Assembly (NCBI RefSeq): GCF_035998295.1
Contig: NZ_DASYHS010000135.1
Location: forward strand, 1 to 55,362
DNA from: DASYHS01 sp035998295
GTDB lineage: Bacteria; Pseudomonadota; Alphaproteobacteria; Azospirillales; Azospirillaceae
DNA: 55,362 nucleotides
Direction of reading: 5' to 3'
Part shown: positions 16,711 to 25,487 of the stretch, in pieces
Layout of the letters: every line of letters starts with the position of its first letter
Numbering within the stretch: the stretch's first letter is position 1
Position numbers and translations under genes: made by a program
Notes under the pieces: generated by a model
Database searches by the model: none
What the model saw: the letters and a program-made list of their open reading frames with translations, nothing else
What the model was told of the DNA's origin: nothing

Positions 16711-17619
16711 ATGGACCGGCTGGGCGCGATGGAGCTGTTCGTGCGCATCGTCGACGGCGGCAGCTTCTCCGCGGCGGCGGAGCAGCTCGGCATGTCGCGC
16801 GCGCTGGCCAGCCGGGTCATCCTGCGGCTGGAGGAACGGCTGGGCACGCGCCTGCTGAACCGGACGACGCGCCGCCTCAGCCCGACCGCGGCGGGCGCCG
16901 CCTATTACCGCCGCGCCCAGCGCATCCTGAACGACGTCGCCGAGGCCGACGAGGAGGCGGCGGCCCTGCACGAGCGGCTGCGCGGCACGCTGCGGATCGC
17001 GGCGCCGATGACCTTCGGCGTGCTGCACGTGGTGCCGGTGCTCGCGGACTTCCTCGACCGCCATCCCGACGTCTCGGCCGAGCTGGCGCTCAACGACCGC
17101 CAGGTCGATCTGGTCGAGGAGGGGTTCGACGTCGCGGTGCGCGTCGGCCGGCTCGGCGATTCGGCGCTGGTCGCGCGGCGGCTCGCGACGTGCCGGGTGC
17201 TCGCCTGCGCGGCCCCGTCCTACCTGGAGGCGCGCGGGACCCCGGCCCACCCCGCGGATCTGGCCCGCCATTCCTGCCTCGGCTACGCCTACGACTCCCT
17301 GCGCGGGACCTGGAGCTTCGAGCCGGCAGGCGGGGAGGGCGGCACGGCGACGGTGCAGGTGGCCGCCCGCCTGTCCGCGAACAACGGCGACGCGCTGATG
17401 GCGGCCGTGCGGGCGGGGCTCGGCATCGCGGTCCAGCCCGACTTCATCGCCGCCGAAGACCTGCGCGCCGGCCGCGCGGTCGAGATCCTGGCGGACTGGC
17501 GCCTGCCGGACCTGCCGGTCCACGCGATCTACCCGCCGACGCGCAGCCTCTCGGCCAAGGTCCGCAGCTTCGTCGACTTCCTCGTCGAGCGCCTGCGTAC
17601 CCCCGCCTGGGCGGCGTGA
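16711..17619 (+). CDS. LysR-family transcriptional regulator
   Basis: A 302-residue regulator. The N-terminal HTH reads MELFVRIVDGGSFSAAAEQL, then ALASRVILRLEERLG and LLNRTTRRLSPTAAG. The effector domain starts near residue 90 with LRGTLRIAAPMTFGVLHV and contains VDLVEEGFDVAVRVGRLGDS, features of the DsdC/CrgA-like branch that often controls a divergent oxidoreductase or membrane gene. The likely target is the divergent DoxX gene. The start at 16711 has a GGGGGG run before it; an in-frame upstream extension from 16594 is not conserved. Confidence 0.9.
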   Translation: MDRLGAMELFVRIVDGGSFSAAAEQLGMSRALASRVILRLEERLGTRLLNRTTRRLSPTAAGAAYYRRAQRILNDVAEADEEAAALHERLRGTLRIAAPMTFGVLHVVPVLADFLDRHPDVSAELALNDRQVDLVEEGFDVAVRVGRLGDSALVARRLATCRVLACAAPSYLEARGTPAHPADLARHSCLGYAYDSLRGTWSFEPAGGEGGTATVQVAARLSANNGDALMAAVRAGLGIAVQPDFIAAEDLRAGRAVEILADWRLPDLPVHAIYPPTRSLSAKVRSFVDFLVERLRTPAWAA

Positions 17620-17657
17620 TCGCCGGTGCCGGTGCCGGCGCCGGACCGTCCGCGCCC

Positions 17658-18179
17658 TCACTCCGCCCAGATCACCTCGAGGTCTTCCGGCATGCTGCCG
17701 GTCATCGAGAAGCCGCGCCTCGGGGCGAGCCGCTGGTCGAACGTGATCATGGCCATGATGTGGTCGGCCTCGCCGCCGGACGCGCTGACCGGCAGCAGCA
17801 GCCGCTCGAAGGGCATCTTGCGCCCGCTGTCGCCGAGATTGTAGATGCCCCGGTAGTAGGCGGGCATGCTCCTGGTCAGCACCGCCCGGAACATCTCGTG
17901 CCGCTGCTCGGCCATCTCCGGCGGCAGGATGTCCTCCAGGAAGCGGCCGGTCGGGTTGAGGCCGTCGATATCGACCACGTAGGTGCCGACGAGGCGGATC
18001 AGGAACTTCTCGCCCAGCCACTGGTAGATGGTGATCCGCGGCAGCCAGGCGGGCGGCATCGACGTCGGGTCGAAGGACCGCTTCAGCGGCACTCCGGAGG
18101 CGCATCTCCGCGCCTTCCAGAAATGGTAGAAATCCTTGATCCGGGGTTCTGAAATTCTTTCGACGAAAGCCGCCGGCAT
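17658..18179 (-). CDS. PAS_5-type domain protein
   Basis: A 173-residue protein resembling the alphaproteobacterial PAS_5 family (single atypical PAS fold, no output domain). Recognisable segments are IKDFYHFWKARR at the N terminus, LPRITIYQWLGEKFLIRLVGTYVVDIDGLNPTGRFLED in pieces, and a final DHIMAMITFDQR. It is related in layout to the gene at 30736-31320. The start is uncertain: ATG 18179 is used; TTG 18218 is in frame without a ribosome site. The role is unknown. The leader region 18180-18285 is AT-richer than its surroundings. Confidence 0.75.
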   Translation of the reverse strand: MPAAFVERISEPRIKDFYHFWKARRCASGVPLKRSFDPTSMPPAWLPRITIYQWLGEKFLIRLVGTYVVDIDGLNPTGRFLEDILPPEMAEQRHEMFRAVLTRSMPAYYRGIYNLGDSGRKMPFERLLLPVSASGGEADHIMAMITFDQRLAPRRGFSMTGSMPEDLEVIWAE

Positions 18180-18285
18180 CGCTCGGTCCCAGGAATGGAG
18201 ATCGCCAGATATATACAAAACAAGTTAAATTTTCATGAATGGAACTTGCGCCGGATCATAGGCGCGCGGAAACTATTGATCCATG

Positions 18286-19728
18286 TCAACTGGCGGCCGG
18301 GCCCTCTTCCGGCGTATTCGGCCGGTTCTCGTCTCGCTTCACGCGTACCAGGCCCAGCGCCTCGCGCCGGCTCCAGCGGCCGACCATCAGCGCCGCGACG
18401 GTGCCGAGCCCGGCGGCGAGCCCGATCCAGATGCCGAGGCCGCCGAGCCCGAGCGGGAAGCCCAGCACGACCCCCAGCCCGATGCCGATGCCCCAGTAGC
18501 CGATGCCGGCGAACACCATCGGCACCCGCGTGTCCTCGAGCCCGCGCAGCGCGCCGGCGCCGATCGTCTGCGCGCCGTCGACGATCTGGAACAGCCCGGC
18601 GACGGCGAGGAAGACCACCGCCAGCCGCACGACGCCGGCGTTCGCCGGGTCGGAGAGGTCGAGGAAGGCGCCGACGAGGGGCAGGGGGGCCGCGATCAGC
18701 AGCATCGCCATCGCCGCCATGAACGCGAAGCCGAGCGCCAGCGCGGTCCAGCCCGCGCGCCCCACGCCCGCCCGGTCGCCCCGGCCGGCCGCGAGGCCGA
18801 CCCGTACCGTCGCCGCCTGGCCCAGCCCCATCGGCACCATGAAGGTGATCGAGGCGAGCTGGATCGCGATCGCGTGCGCGGCCAGCGCCTCGGCCCCGAG
18901 CAGGCCCATCAGGAAGGCGGCGCAGTTGAACACCGTGATCTCGAAGCCGAGCGTGACGCCGATCGGCAGGCCGACCGCCAGCAGCGTGCGGAAGCGCGGC
19001 CAGTCCGGGCGCCAGAACCGGCCCAGCAGGTGGAAGCGGCGGAACCGGCGGTCGCGGTAGACGACGGCCAGCAGGCAGCCGGCCATGAAGGCGTTCGCGG
19101 CCGTGCTCGCGATCCCGGCGCCGACCAGGCCGAGCGCCGGGAAGCCGAGCTTGCCGAAGATCAGAACCCAGTTGGCGGCGACGTTGACCGCGATGGCGAT
19201 CCCGGTCACGACCAGCGCCGGTTTCGGCCGCTCCAGCGCGCCGACGAAGCAGCGCAGGACCACGAACCACAGCGCCGGCAGCAGCCCCCATTGCATCGCC
19301 CGGACGTAGCCGCCCGCCGCTTCCGCGAGGTCCGGGCGCTGCCCCATCGCCAGCAGGATCTGCTCGCCGTTCCACAGCAGCACCCAGCCCGGCACGACGA
19401 AGGCGAGCGATACCCAGAAGCCCTGGCGGATCGTGCGGCGCACCTCGCGCACGGCGTGCCGGCGCCGCCCCAGGGCCTGTGCCGCCATCGGTGCCGCCGC
19501 GAGCGCCAGGCCGAGGCCGATGATGAACAGCGCGTGGTACAGGTTCACGCCCAGCGTGCCCGCGGCCAGCGCCTCGGGGCCGAGGCGCCCGATCATCACG
19601 ACGTCGGTCGTCGCGATCGCGACCTGCGCGAGGTTGGTCAGCGCCATCGGCCAGCCGAGCGCCAGCATCTCGCGGGCTTCGGCCATCCAGGGGCGCCGGC
19701 CCGGGGCGTGGAGCGTCTGGACCGTCAT
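18286..19728 (-). CDS. MATE family efflux transporter
   Basis: A 480-residue inner-membrane protein with twelve hydrophobic segments in two homologous halves, as expected for NorM-type multidrug/Na+ or H+ antiporters. Diagnostic parts are LALGWPMALTNLAQVAIATTDVVMIGRLGPEALAAG at the start of half one (in pieces), LGVNLYHALFIIGLGLALAAAPM, and in half two LAVGLPIGVTLGFEITVF with AAHAIAIQLASITFMVPMGLGQA. The substrate is not predictable. It is single on its strand, and its promoter should lie in 19729-19844, shared with the divergent oxidoreductase gene. Confidence 0.92.
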   Translation of the reverse strand: MTVQTLHAPGRRPWMAEAREMLALGWPMALTNLAQVAIATTDVVMIGRLGPEALAAGTLGVNLYHALFIIGLGLALAAAPMAAQALGRRRHAVREVRRTIRQGFWVSLAFVVPGWVLLWNGEQILLAMGQRPDLAEAAGGYVRAMQWGLLPALWFVVLRCFVGALERPKPALVVTGIAIAVNVAANWVLIFGKLGFPALGLVGAGIASTAANAFMAGCLLAVVYRDRRFRRFHLLGRFWRPDWPRFRTLLAVGLPIGVTLGFEITVFNCAAFLMGLLGAEALAAHAIAIQLASITFMVPMGLGQAATVRVGLAAGRGDRAGVGRAGWTALALGFAFMAAMAMLLIAAPLPLVGAFLDLSDPANAGVVRLAVVFLAVAGLFQIVDGAQTIGAGALRGLEDTRVPMVFAGIGYWGIGIGLGVVLGFPLGLGGLGIWIGLAAGLGTVAALMVGRWSRREALGLVRVKRDENRPNTPEEGPAAS

Positions 19729-19844
19729 GGCGCCGTGGATAGCATGCGGCCGGAGGGCTGGCGACCGGCGCGGACCGCGGGGCCGTCATGCGGGGCGGGA
19801 CCGTTTCCGATTCCCGGGGTTGAAGCGCTGACGAGGAGGTCGCC

Positions 19845-20435
19845 ATGACCAGGATCGTGATCGTCCAGGGCCATCCGACGCCGGGCGGCGGGCATTACTG
19901 CCACGCGCTCGCCGACGCCTATGCCGAGGGGGCGGCCGCCGCCGGGCACGAGCTGCGCCGGATCGAGGTCGCGGAGCTCGATTTCCCGCTGCTGCGCAGC
20001 CGCCAGGAATGGGAGGCGGGCACGCCCCCGCCCGCGATCGCCCAGGCGCAGGACGCGATCGGCTGGGCCGGGCACCTGGTGATCGTCTATCCGCTCTGGC
20101 TCGGCACGATGCCGGCGCTGCTCAAGGGCTTCCTGGAGCAGACGATGCGGCCGGGCTTCGCCGTCGGCGGCGGCCGCGGCCCCGCGGGCACGGGCTGGCG
20201 CAAGGGCCTCGCCGGCCGCTCGGCCAGGATCGTCGTGACCATGGGCATGCCGGCCTTCGTCTACCGCTGGTATTTCGGCGCCCACAGCCTGCGCAGCCTG
20301 GAGCGCAACGTGCTCGCCTTCGCCGGTATCCGCCCCTGCCGCCACAGCCTCGTCGGCATGGTCGAGGGCATGGGCGACGCGAAGCGCCGCCGCTGGCTCG
20401 ACCGCATGCGCGCCCTGGGCCGGGCGGCGAGGTAG
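19845..20435 (+). CDS. NAD(P)H-dependent flavodoxin-fold oxidoreductase
   Basis: A 196-residue protein of the NQO/KefF-like flavodoxin-fold family. The N-terminal phosphate-binding stretch IVIVQGHPTPGGGHYCHALADAY binds the FMN or FAD phosphate; HLVIVYPLWLGTMPALLKGFLEQ is the second conserved block, followed by GRSARIVVTMGMPAFVYRWYFGAHS. Such enzymes perform two-electron reduction of quinones or regulate KefB/C antiporters; no kef gene is nearby. The ATG at 19845 follows GAGGAGG. Confidence 0.85.
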   Translation: MTRIVIVQGHPTPGGGHYCHALADAYAEGAAAAGHELRRIEVAELDFPLLRSRQEWEAGTPPPAIAQAQDAIGWAGHLVIVYPLWLGTMPALLKGFLEQTMRPGFAVGGGRGPAGTGWRKGLAGRSARIVVTMGMPAFVYRWYFGAHSLRSLERNVLAFAGIRPCRHSLVGMVEGMGDAKRRRWLDRMRALGRAAR

Positions 20436-20482
20436 GGCATCCGTCCCGGCCGCGCCCTGCCCGGCGTCCGGGCTCTTGCCCG

Positions 20483-21658
20483 TCACCAGCCGCCGAAGCG
20501 CGGCCACTGCGCAAGCGGTGCGCCCGGCGCGGCGGGCAGCACGCGGTAGGCTTCATGCTGGGCCGCCGTGGCGCAGGCGTGGTTCGGCAGGATGCGCAGC
20601 CGCGTGCCCACATGCAGGTCCGGCATCGCCGCCGACGTCCCGGGGCGCCGCTCGACGATGCCGTGCTCCTGGTTCGCCTGCGTGACGATCAGGTCGGGCA
20701 GGATCGTGCCCGCCTCGTCGCAGACCATCCCGTAGCCCTGGTCGACTGCCTGCGCGGCCGTGCCGCGATCGCGCGACAGCGCGGCTGTGCCGCGATCACG
20801 CGACAGCGCCATCCAGCCCGCGTCGATCAGCACCCGGCCGCGGGCCGCCTGATGCCCGATGACCGTGGTCAGGACCGACAGGGCGACGTCCTCGGGACGG
20901 CAGACGCCGATCCCCGCCATGACGAGGTCGAAGAAGACGTAGACCCCGGCGCGCAGCTCGGTGACGCCGGTCAGGTCGCGCGCCGCATGGGCGGTGGGGG
21001 TGGAGCCCACGCTGACCACCGGGCACGGCAGGTCGGCGGCGCGCAGGGCCGCGGCCGCCGCGACGGCGGCGGCGCGCTCCGTCTCGGCGAAGGCGGCGTG
21101 CGCCTCGCCTCCCGTCACGCCGTAGCTTTCGCCGGCATGGGTCATGACCCCGCGCAGTTCCGCCCCGCCGTCCCGCAGGATGCGCCCGACCGCGACGAGA
21201 GCGGGATCGTCGGGGGACAGGCCGCCCCTGTGGCCGTCGCAGTCGATCTCGATCAGCGCCGGGATCGGCCGGCCGGCCCGGCGGGAGGCGGCGGCCACCG
21301 CTTCGGCCTGCGCTGCGGAGTCGAGGATGACCGACAGGTCGCAGCCCGTGCGCCGCAGCGCGAGAACGCGGTCCAGCTTCTGCGGTGCGATGCCCACGGC
21401 ATAGAGGATGTCGCGCACGCCGGCGGCGGCGAAGACTTCCGCCTCGGCGAGGGTCGAGACCGTGGCCGGGCCGTCGCCCCCCGTCAGGACGCGATGCGCG
21501 ACCTCGACGGACTTCGCGGTCTTGAGGTGCGGCCGCAGGGCGACGCCCAGCCCGGCCGCGCGGGCGGCGAGGCGCCCGACGTTCTTCGTCATCTTCGCCT
21601 CGTCCAGGACGAGGCAGGGCGTCGGCAGGGCGGCAAGGCGCGGGTCCGGTGTCGGCAT
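20483..21658 (-). CDS. DSD1/D-threonine aldolase-like PLP enzyme
   Basis: A 391-residue fold-type III PLP enzyme (alanine-racemase-like barrel plus C-terminal beta domain). LPTPCLVLDEAKMTKN opens the protein, the PLP lysine lies in RPHLKTAK (K46), the phosphate-binding end is VSVGSTPT, and the metal-binding His-x-Cys pair is in LPNHACAT near the C terminus. Family members cleave D-threonine or dehydrate D-serine. A duplicated nonapeptide (ALSRDRGTA) sits in the C-terminal beta domain, where it could alter a loop. It is divergent from, and likely controlled by, the LysR gene at 21752. Confidence 0.87.
   Translation of the reverse strand: MPTPDPRLAALPTPCLVLDEAKMTKNVGRLAARAAGLGVALRPHLKTAKSVEVAHRVLTGGDGPATVSTLAEAEVFAAAGVRDILYAVGIAPQKLDRVLALRRTGCDLSVILDSAAQAEAVAAASRRAGRPIPALIEIDCDGHRGGLSPDDPALVAVGRILRDGGAELRGVMTHAGESYGVTGGEAHAAFAETERAAAVAAAAALRAADLPCPVVSVGSTPTAHAARDLTGVTELRAGVYVFFDLVMAGIGVCRPEDVALSVLTTVIGHQAARGRVLIDAGWMALSRDRGTAALSRDRGTAAQAVDQGYGMVCDEAGTILPDLIVTQANQEHGIVERRPGTSAAMPDLHVGTRLRILPNHACATAAQHEAYRVLPAAPGAPLAQWPRFGGW
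20760..20810. repeat. In-frame 27-bp tandem duplication in the PLP enzyme gene
   Basis: A 27-base unit starting GTGCCGCGATC is present twice with one base change inside the compared part (GCG versus ACG). It keeps frame and inserts nine extra residues. Confidence 0.9.
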
Positions 21659-21751
21659 GGCGATCTCCTTCGGGACGGCGACGCGACGATAGGCCGGCGG
21701 GCGGAAACCCGCTATTCATGTGATCTGCATTTTCCGTTGAGGCTGGACTTA

Positions 21752-22663
21752 ATGCTCGGCACCTCGGACCTGCGCTTCTTCGCGGCCATAGCCGCCGTCC
21801 CCTCGCTCGCCGCCGCGGCGCGGGCGCTGGACGTGACCCCGCCCGCCGTCTCGCAGCGGCTGGCGCAGATCGAGCAGCGCCTCGGCCTGCGCCTGGTGGA
21901 GCGCGACGGGAGGGGGCTCCGCCTCACCTCGGAAGGTGAGATGCTGGCCGGCCGCGCCGGCGCCATCCTCGGCGACCTCGACGCGCTGGCCGAGGATCTG
22001 GTCCAGCGCCGCGGAACGGTCGCGGGCCCGTTGCGCGTGGTCGCGCCTTTCGGCTTCGGGCGCCGGCACGTCGCACCCCTCATGGCCGTCTTCGCCCGGC
22101 TGCACCCGTCGGTGACCCTGGACCTGGTCCTGACCGAGGATCCGCGGGGCGCGATGCGGACGGACAGATGGGACATGCTGGTCCATGTGGGCCGCCTGCC
22201 GGACCTGGACGTGGTGCGGCGCAAGCTCGCCGCGAACCGCCGCCTGCTCTGCGCCGCCCCCGCCTATGCCGACCGGCACGGCTTGCCGGACGAGCCGAAG
22301 GGCCTGCGGGACCATCGCTGCGGCGTCGTGCGCGAGGACCAGGCGGACGTGTCGCTCTGGTCGCTGACCGGACGCGGCGGCGTGCGCCGGTCCATCCGCA
22401 TTCGGCCGTCCTTCGCCGGCAACGACGGCGAGGTCGTTCGCGCCTGGGCGCTGGACGGGCTCGGGATCGTCGAGCGGTCGGAGTGGAGCGTGGCCGACGA
22501 CCTTCGTGCCGGGCGGCTGATCGAGGTCCTGCCGGGCTGGAAGCTGCCCGACGCCGACGTGGCCGTCCTGATGAACCCGCGCACCGTCCGGGCGGCGCGG
22601 ATCGAGGCCTTCGTGGAGCATCTCGCAGGCGCGCTGTCGCCGCCGCCGTGGGCGGCCCCCTGA
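21752..22663 (+). CDS. LysR-family transcriptional regulator
   Basis: A 303-residue regulator with HTH segments LRFFAAIAAVPSLAAAARAL, TPPAVSQRLAQIEQRLGLRL and LRLTSEGEML. The effector domain starts near residue 87 with VAGPLRVVAPFGFGRRHVAPLM. It is divergent from the DSD1-type enzyme by a 93-base gap, which suggests control of that enzyme. The start at 21752 is placed by HTH homology; the long upstream open frame on this strand runs antisense to a real gene. It ends just before a strong bidirectional terminator. Confidence 0.9.
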   Translation: MLGTSDLRFFAAIAAVPSLAAAARALDVTPPAVSQRLAQIEQRLGLRLVERDGRGLRLTSEGEMLAGRAGAILGDLDALAEDLVQRRGTVAGPLRVVAPFGFGRRHVAPLMAVFARLHPSVTLDLVLTEDPRGAMRTDRWDMLVHVGRLPDLDVVRRKLAANRRLLCAAPAYADRHGLPDEPKGLRDHRCGVVREDQADVSLWSLTGRGGVRRSIRIRPSFAGNDGEVVRAWALDGLGIVERSEWSVADDLRAGRLIEVLPGWKLPDADVAVLMNPRTVRAARIEAFVEHLAGALSPPPWAAP

Positions 22664-22699
22664 GGGATCGGCGAAGGACGGCGCGCCCGGCACGAAAAA

Positions 22700-22725
22700 G
22701 GCCGCCCCGCCGGAGCGGGGCGGCC
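22700..22725. terminator. Bidirectional intrinsic terminator
   Basis: An 11-bp perfect stem (GGCCGCCCCGC with GCGGGGCGGCC) closes a CGGA tetraloop. It is flanked by AAAAA on the left and CTTTC on the right, so it can end transcription of the LysR gene from the left and of the beta-helix gene from the right. Confidence 0.9.
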
Positions 22726-22740
22726 CTTTCGCCGTGCGGG

Positions 22741-24543
22741 TCAGACCAGCAGGTCGCCGACCGGCGCGAGGTCGGCGGGCTGGTGCCCGGCCAGCAGCGC
22801 CAGCTCGTGCTCGGCGCCGCCGGAGGTGACGATCAGCGCGGTGCCGCCGTCGCGCGCCGCGAGCGACACCGTCGCCTCGTCGAGCGTGGCGATCAGGCCG
22901 GTCAGGTCCAGCCGGTCCTCGCCGGGCACGAAGTCCAGGATCAGGTCGCCGCCATGGGTGACGTCCCCGTAGACGAACGTGTCCCGCCCGGCTCCGCCGG
23001 CCAGCAGGTCCTCGCCGGCCGCACCCTCGATCGTGTCGCCGCCCTTGCCGCCGATGATGACGTTGTCGAGCGCGTTGCCGCGGATCGCCACGTCCTCGGG
23101 CAGCCGGATCACGACGTTCTCGATGTGCTCGCCGAGCTGCGGGTAGTGCTTGGTCCAGAGATGGATCGTGTCGACGCCCTCGCCGGCGTCCTCGTCGACC
23201 GTGACGCCGCGCGACACGATGTAGAGGTCGTCGCCCTCGCCGCCGGCCAGCACGTCCTTGCCGCCGTGCCCGATCATCTCGTCGTTGCGCGCGGTCCCGG
23301 CCAGCCGCTGGCCGGCCGAGCTGCCCTCGCGCACGTCCTGGACGGCGCCGCTCAGCGCCCAGGGGCCCGCGGGGATCGACACGCCCTCCAGGACGCCGGC
23401 CGCCGGCTGCCCGCGCGCGGTGTCCGGAACGGGCACGGAGGCTTCCTCGGCCGGCGCCGGCTCGGCCTGCTCCTTGGCCGCCTGCTCATGGGCCGCGGCC
23501 TTGTTGGCGGCGCCGGGCCCGGTCTTGTTGGTCCAGCTGCCGCCGGGCTCGTTCCTGTTGAAGTCGATGTTGTTGTTGTTGCCGGACTCGACGATCAGCA
23601 TCTTCTTCGCGTTCGAGATGATGTTGTCGTGGATGTCGACGTTCTTGGAGACCGGCCGCTTGGACAGGTAGGGGCTGCCGGATCCGACGTTGACCGCCGC
23701 CGAGTAGCCGGGATTGGCCTTGAAGTGGTTGCCGGTCACCTCGACGTCCTGGCCGCCCAGCACATTGAGCGCCCGCCGGGCGACGCCCTCGACGAGGTTG
23801 CCGATCACGCTGACGTCGCGGGCCTCCCAGCCATGGGTCCCGGGCCGGAAATAGGCGCTTTCCGTCCAGCCGCCGACCACGATGCCGTCGGCCTTCGAGC
23901 TCTTGACGTGGTTGTCGACGATGTCGATCCCGGTCGAGCCGCCCTTGGCGAAGATCGCGCCCGAGCTGCCGGTGATACCGGAGACGACGTTGCGCGCGAT
24001 GACGCTGCCGTTCACCGCCACGAAGTCGATGCCCTGATCGCCCGCCCCGGCGATCGTGTTGTCGATGATGTGGACGTTGTTGCCCTGGCTGATCTTCACG
24101 CCGTCGGCGCGTGCGTTCACGATCGTGTTGCCCTGGACCACGAGGTTCTGGGTCAGGTCCTTGAAGCCGGATCCGGCCTGCGAGAACTGGATGCCGTTCT
24201 TGCCGCCCTCGATCCGGAAGCCCTCGACGACGATGTTGTCCTCGCCATGGGCATAGACCGTCGAGCGGCCGTTGCTCGCGGCCTTGATGACCGCCTTCTC
24301 GGCCCCGTCGGCCGAGATCAGCCAGACCGGCTTCTGCGACGTGCCTTGAACCCCTTGGAATTCGACGTTCTCGACGTAGCGCCCGGCCTTGACCATGACG
24401 GCCGTTCCCGGCCCGGCTTTGTCGACCGCGGCCTGTATGGTCCGCATCGGTGCGTCCGCACTGCCGCTGTTGCCGTCGCGCCCGTTCTGGGAGACCCAGA
24501 TCAGGCGGCTCGGCTCGGCGTCGGTGAAAGGCGTTGCAACCAT
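22741..24543 (-). CDS. Secreted parallel beta-helix protein with C-terminal RTX repeats
   Basis: A 600-residue protein without a Sec signal. Residues ~13-90 open a right-handed beta-helix (LIWVSQNGRDGNSGSADAPM, a DUF1565-like start), and repeated turns such as NLVVQGNTIVNARADGVKIS and VSVIGNLVEGVARRALNV continue to about residue 340. An Ala/Glu/Pro-rich linker follows, then GGxGxD-type calcium repeats (GHGGKDVLAGGEGDDLY; GGKGGDTIEGAAGEDLLAGG) and a terminal beta domain. This layout fits type I secretion through an ABC exporter; no exporter genes are in the window. The N-terminal fold suggests polysaccharide binding or lyase activity, unproven. ATG 24543 has GGAGAAG upstream. Confidence 0.85.
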   Translation of the reverse strand: MVATPFTDAEPSRLIWVSQNGRDGNSGSADAPMRTIQAAVDKAGPGTAVMVKAGRYVENVEFQGVQGTSQKPVWLISADGAEKAVIKAASNGRSTVYAHGEDNIVVEGFRIEGGKNGIQFSQAGSGFKDLTQNLVVQGNTIVNARADGVKISQGNNVHIIDNTIAGAGDQGIDFVAVNGSVIARNVVSGITGSSGAIFAKGGSTGIDIVDNHVKSSKADGIVVGGWTESAYFRPGTHGWEARDVSVIGNLVEGVARRALNVLGGQDVEVTGNHFKANPGYSAAVNVGSGSPYLSKRPVSKNVDIHDNIISNAKKMLIVESGNNNNIDFNRNEPGGSWTNKTGPGAANKAAAHEQAAKEQAEPAPAEEASVPVPDTARGQPAAGVLEGVSIPAGPWALSGAVQDVREGSSAGQRLAGTARNDEMIGHGGKDVLAGGEGDDLYIVSRGVTVDEDAGEGVDTIHLWTKHYPQLGEHIENVVIRLPEDVAIRGNALDNVIIGGKGGDTIEGAAGEDLLAGGAGRDTFVYGDVTHGGDLILDFVPGEDRLDLTGLIATLDEATVSLAARDGGTALIVTSGGAEHELALLAGHQPADLAPVGDLLV

Positions 24544-24569
24544 TTTCTTTCTTCTCCGTCGGTGTTCGA

Positions 24570-24599
24570 CGGTGCCGCCTCTCGGGGGATGCGGCACCG
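24570..24599 (-). other. Hairpin in the 5' leader of the beta-helix gene
   Basis: CGGTGCCGC and GCGGCACCG form a 9-bp perfect stem around 12 bases, starting 27 bases before the start codon. No T-run follows on either strand, so leader structure rather than termination is more likely. The rest of the 24544-24756 gap holds no gene. Confidence 0.5.
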
Positions 24600-24756
24600 T
24601 CTGCCCGCGGGAAGGTCGCAAGATGATGGTTAACGAGATATTACCAAGGGGGTGACAAGGATCGGGCACGGCACCGGCGGGCCGGACCGGGAATCCAGGG
24701 TTTCCGCGGGCTCCGGCCGGGCTGGCGGCGGGCTGTGATGGTTTTGGGCCGGGCCC

Positions 24757-25107
24757 TCATTCCGTCTCGCGGACGGCGACCGGGCCTTGTCGCCGCATCG
24801 CCGGGCGTCCCCGTTCCTCTTGGGCGGCCCGCATGAAGTAGCTCGCGACGAACACCCGCACCGCTGCGGCGAAGGGGGCCTCGCCCCTCTGCCGCTCGAT
24901 CCGCGCGCACAGCTCGTCCACGCTCATCTCCTCGCGCGCGCAGACCTCCTCCAGCGCGGCCCAGGCCTCCTTTCCCAGGCGGACGGTGACGGGGCGTCCG
25001 GAGACGGCGACCCGGCGGGACACGGGCTCGTCGTTGGCGGGCTGTGGGCCGATTGGGCTGGCGGTGCTCGCCGCGGCCCTCGCCCCGTGCTTCGAGGTGT
25101 CGGTCAT
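24757..25107 (-). CDS. Ribbon-helix-helix (RHH_4-like) protein
   Basis: A 116-residue protein whose C-terminal ~70 residues match the RHH_4 type: VAVSGRPVTVRLGKEAWAAL forms the strand and first helix, then EEMSVDELCARIERQRGE and FAAAVRVFVASYFMRAA. These are small DNA-binding proteins common in Alphaproteobacteria, mostly of unknown target. The start is uncertain: ATG 25107 with GGAG 10 bases upstream is used; GTG 25218 and other ATGs in the same frame would add an Arg/Gly-rich extension. Confidence 0.75.
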   Translation of the reverse strand: MTDTSKHGARAAASTASPIGPQPANDEPVSRRVAVSGRPVTVRLGKEAWAALEEVCAREEMSVDELCARIERQRGEAPFAAAVRVFVASYFMRAAQEERGRPAMRRQGPVAVRETE

Positions 25108-25487
25108 CTCGCTGGTCTCCAGGAACGGGGCCGTTCGCCGGCCATCTCGGCGGCCGGCCGCGCCGCGCAGGTCCGGCATCGGCCGGTTTCCCCTGCTTTG
25201 CATTCTAAGTATATCCACGAATAAACCTTCGCCGGTGATCGTGAGATCATATTAGTTCCGAGAGGAAATGTCATTACGGCAAAGAATCACAAGGGAAGTG
25301 ACGTCGGAGTCTATGCGAATGCATGTGTACTCCTGGCGCCGGGGCGAGCACATCGATCGGATACCGGAATCTTCCGACACGCATGCTGCAATTATTGAAA
25401 ATTATTCCAAGTTCCGACGAATGCAAGAGGGCATCCGAATGGAATTTGCGGACCCCGCCCGGAAATCTTCTTGCGTCCGCTGCGCCG
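25108..25487. other. AT-richer intergenic region, no supported gene
   Basis: This 380-base gap separates the hybrid kinase stop from the RHH start. Its middle (about 25200-25440) is clearly less GC-rich than the flanks. A plus-strand frame opens at 25268 behind GAGAGGAA and is plausible for some 60 codons, but it then runs antisense through the kinase gene, so it is not called. The RHH promoter should lie here. Confidence 0.5.
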
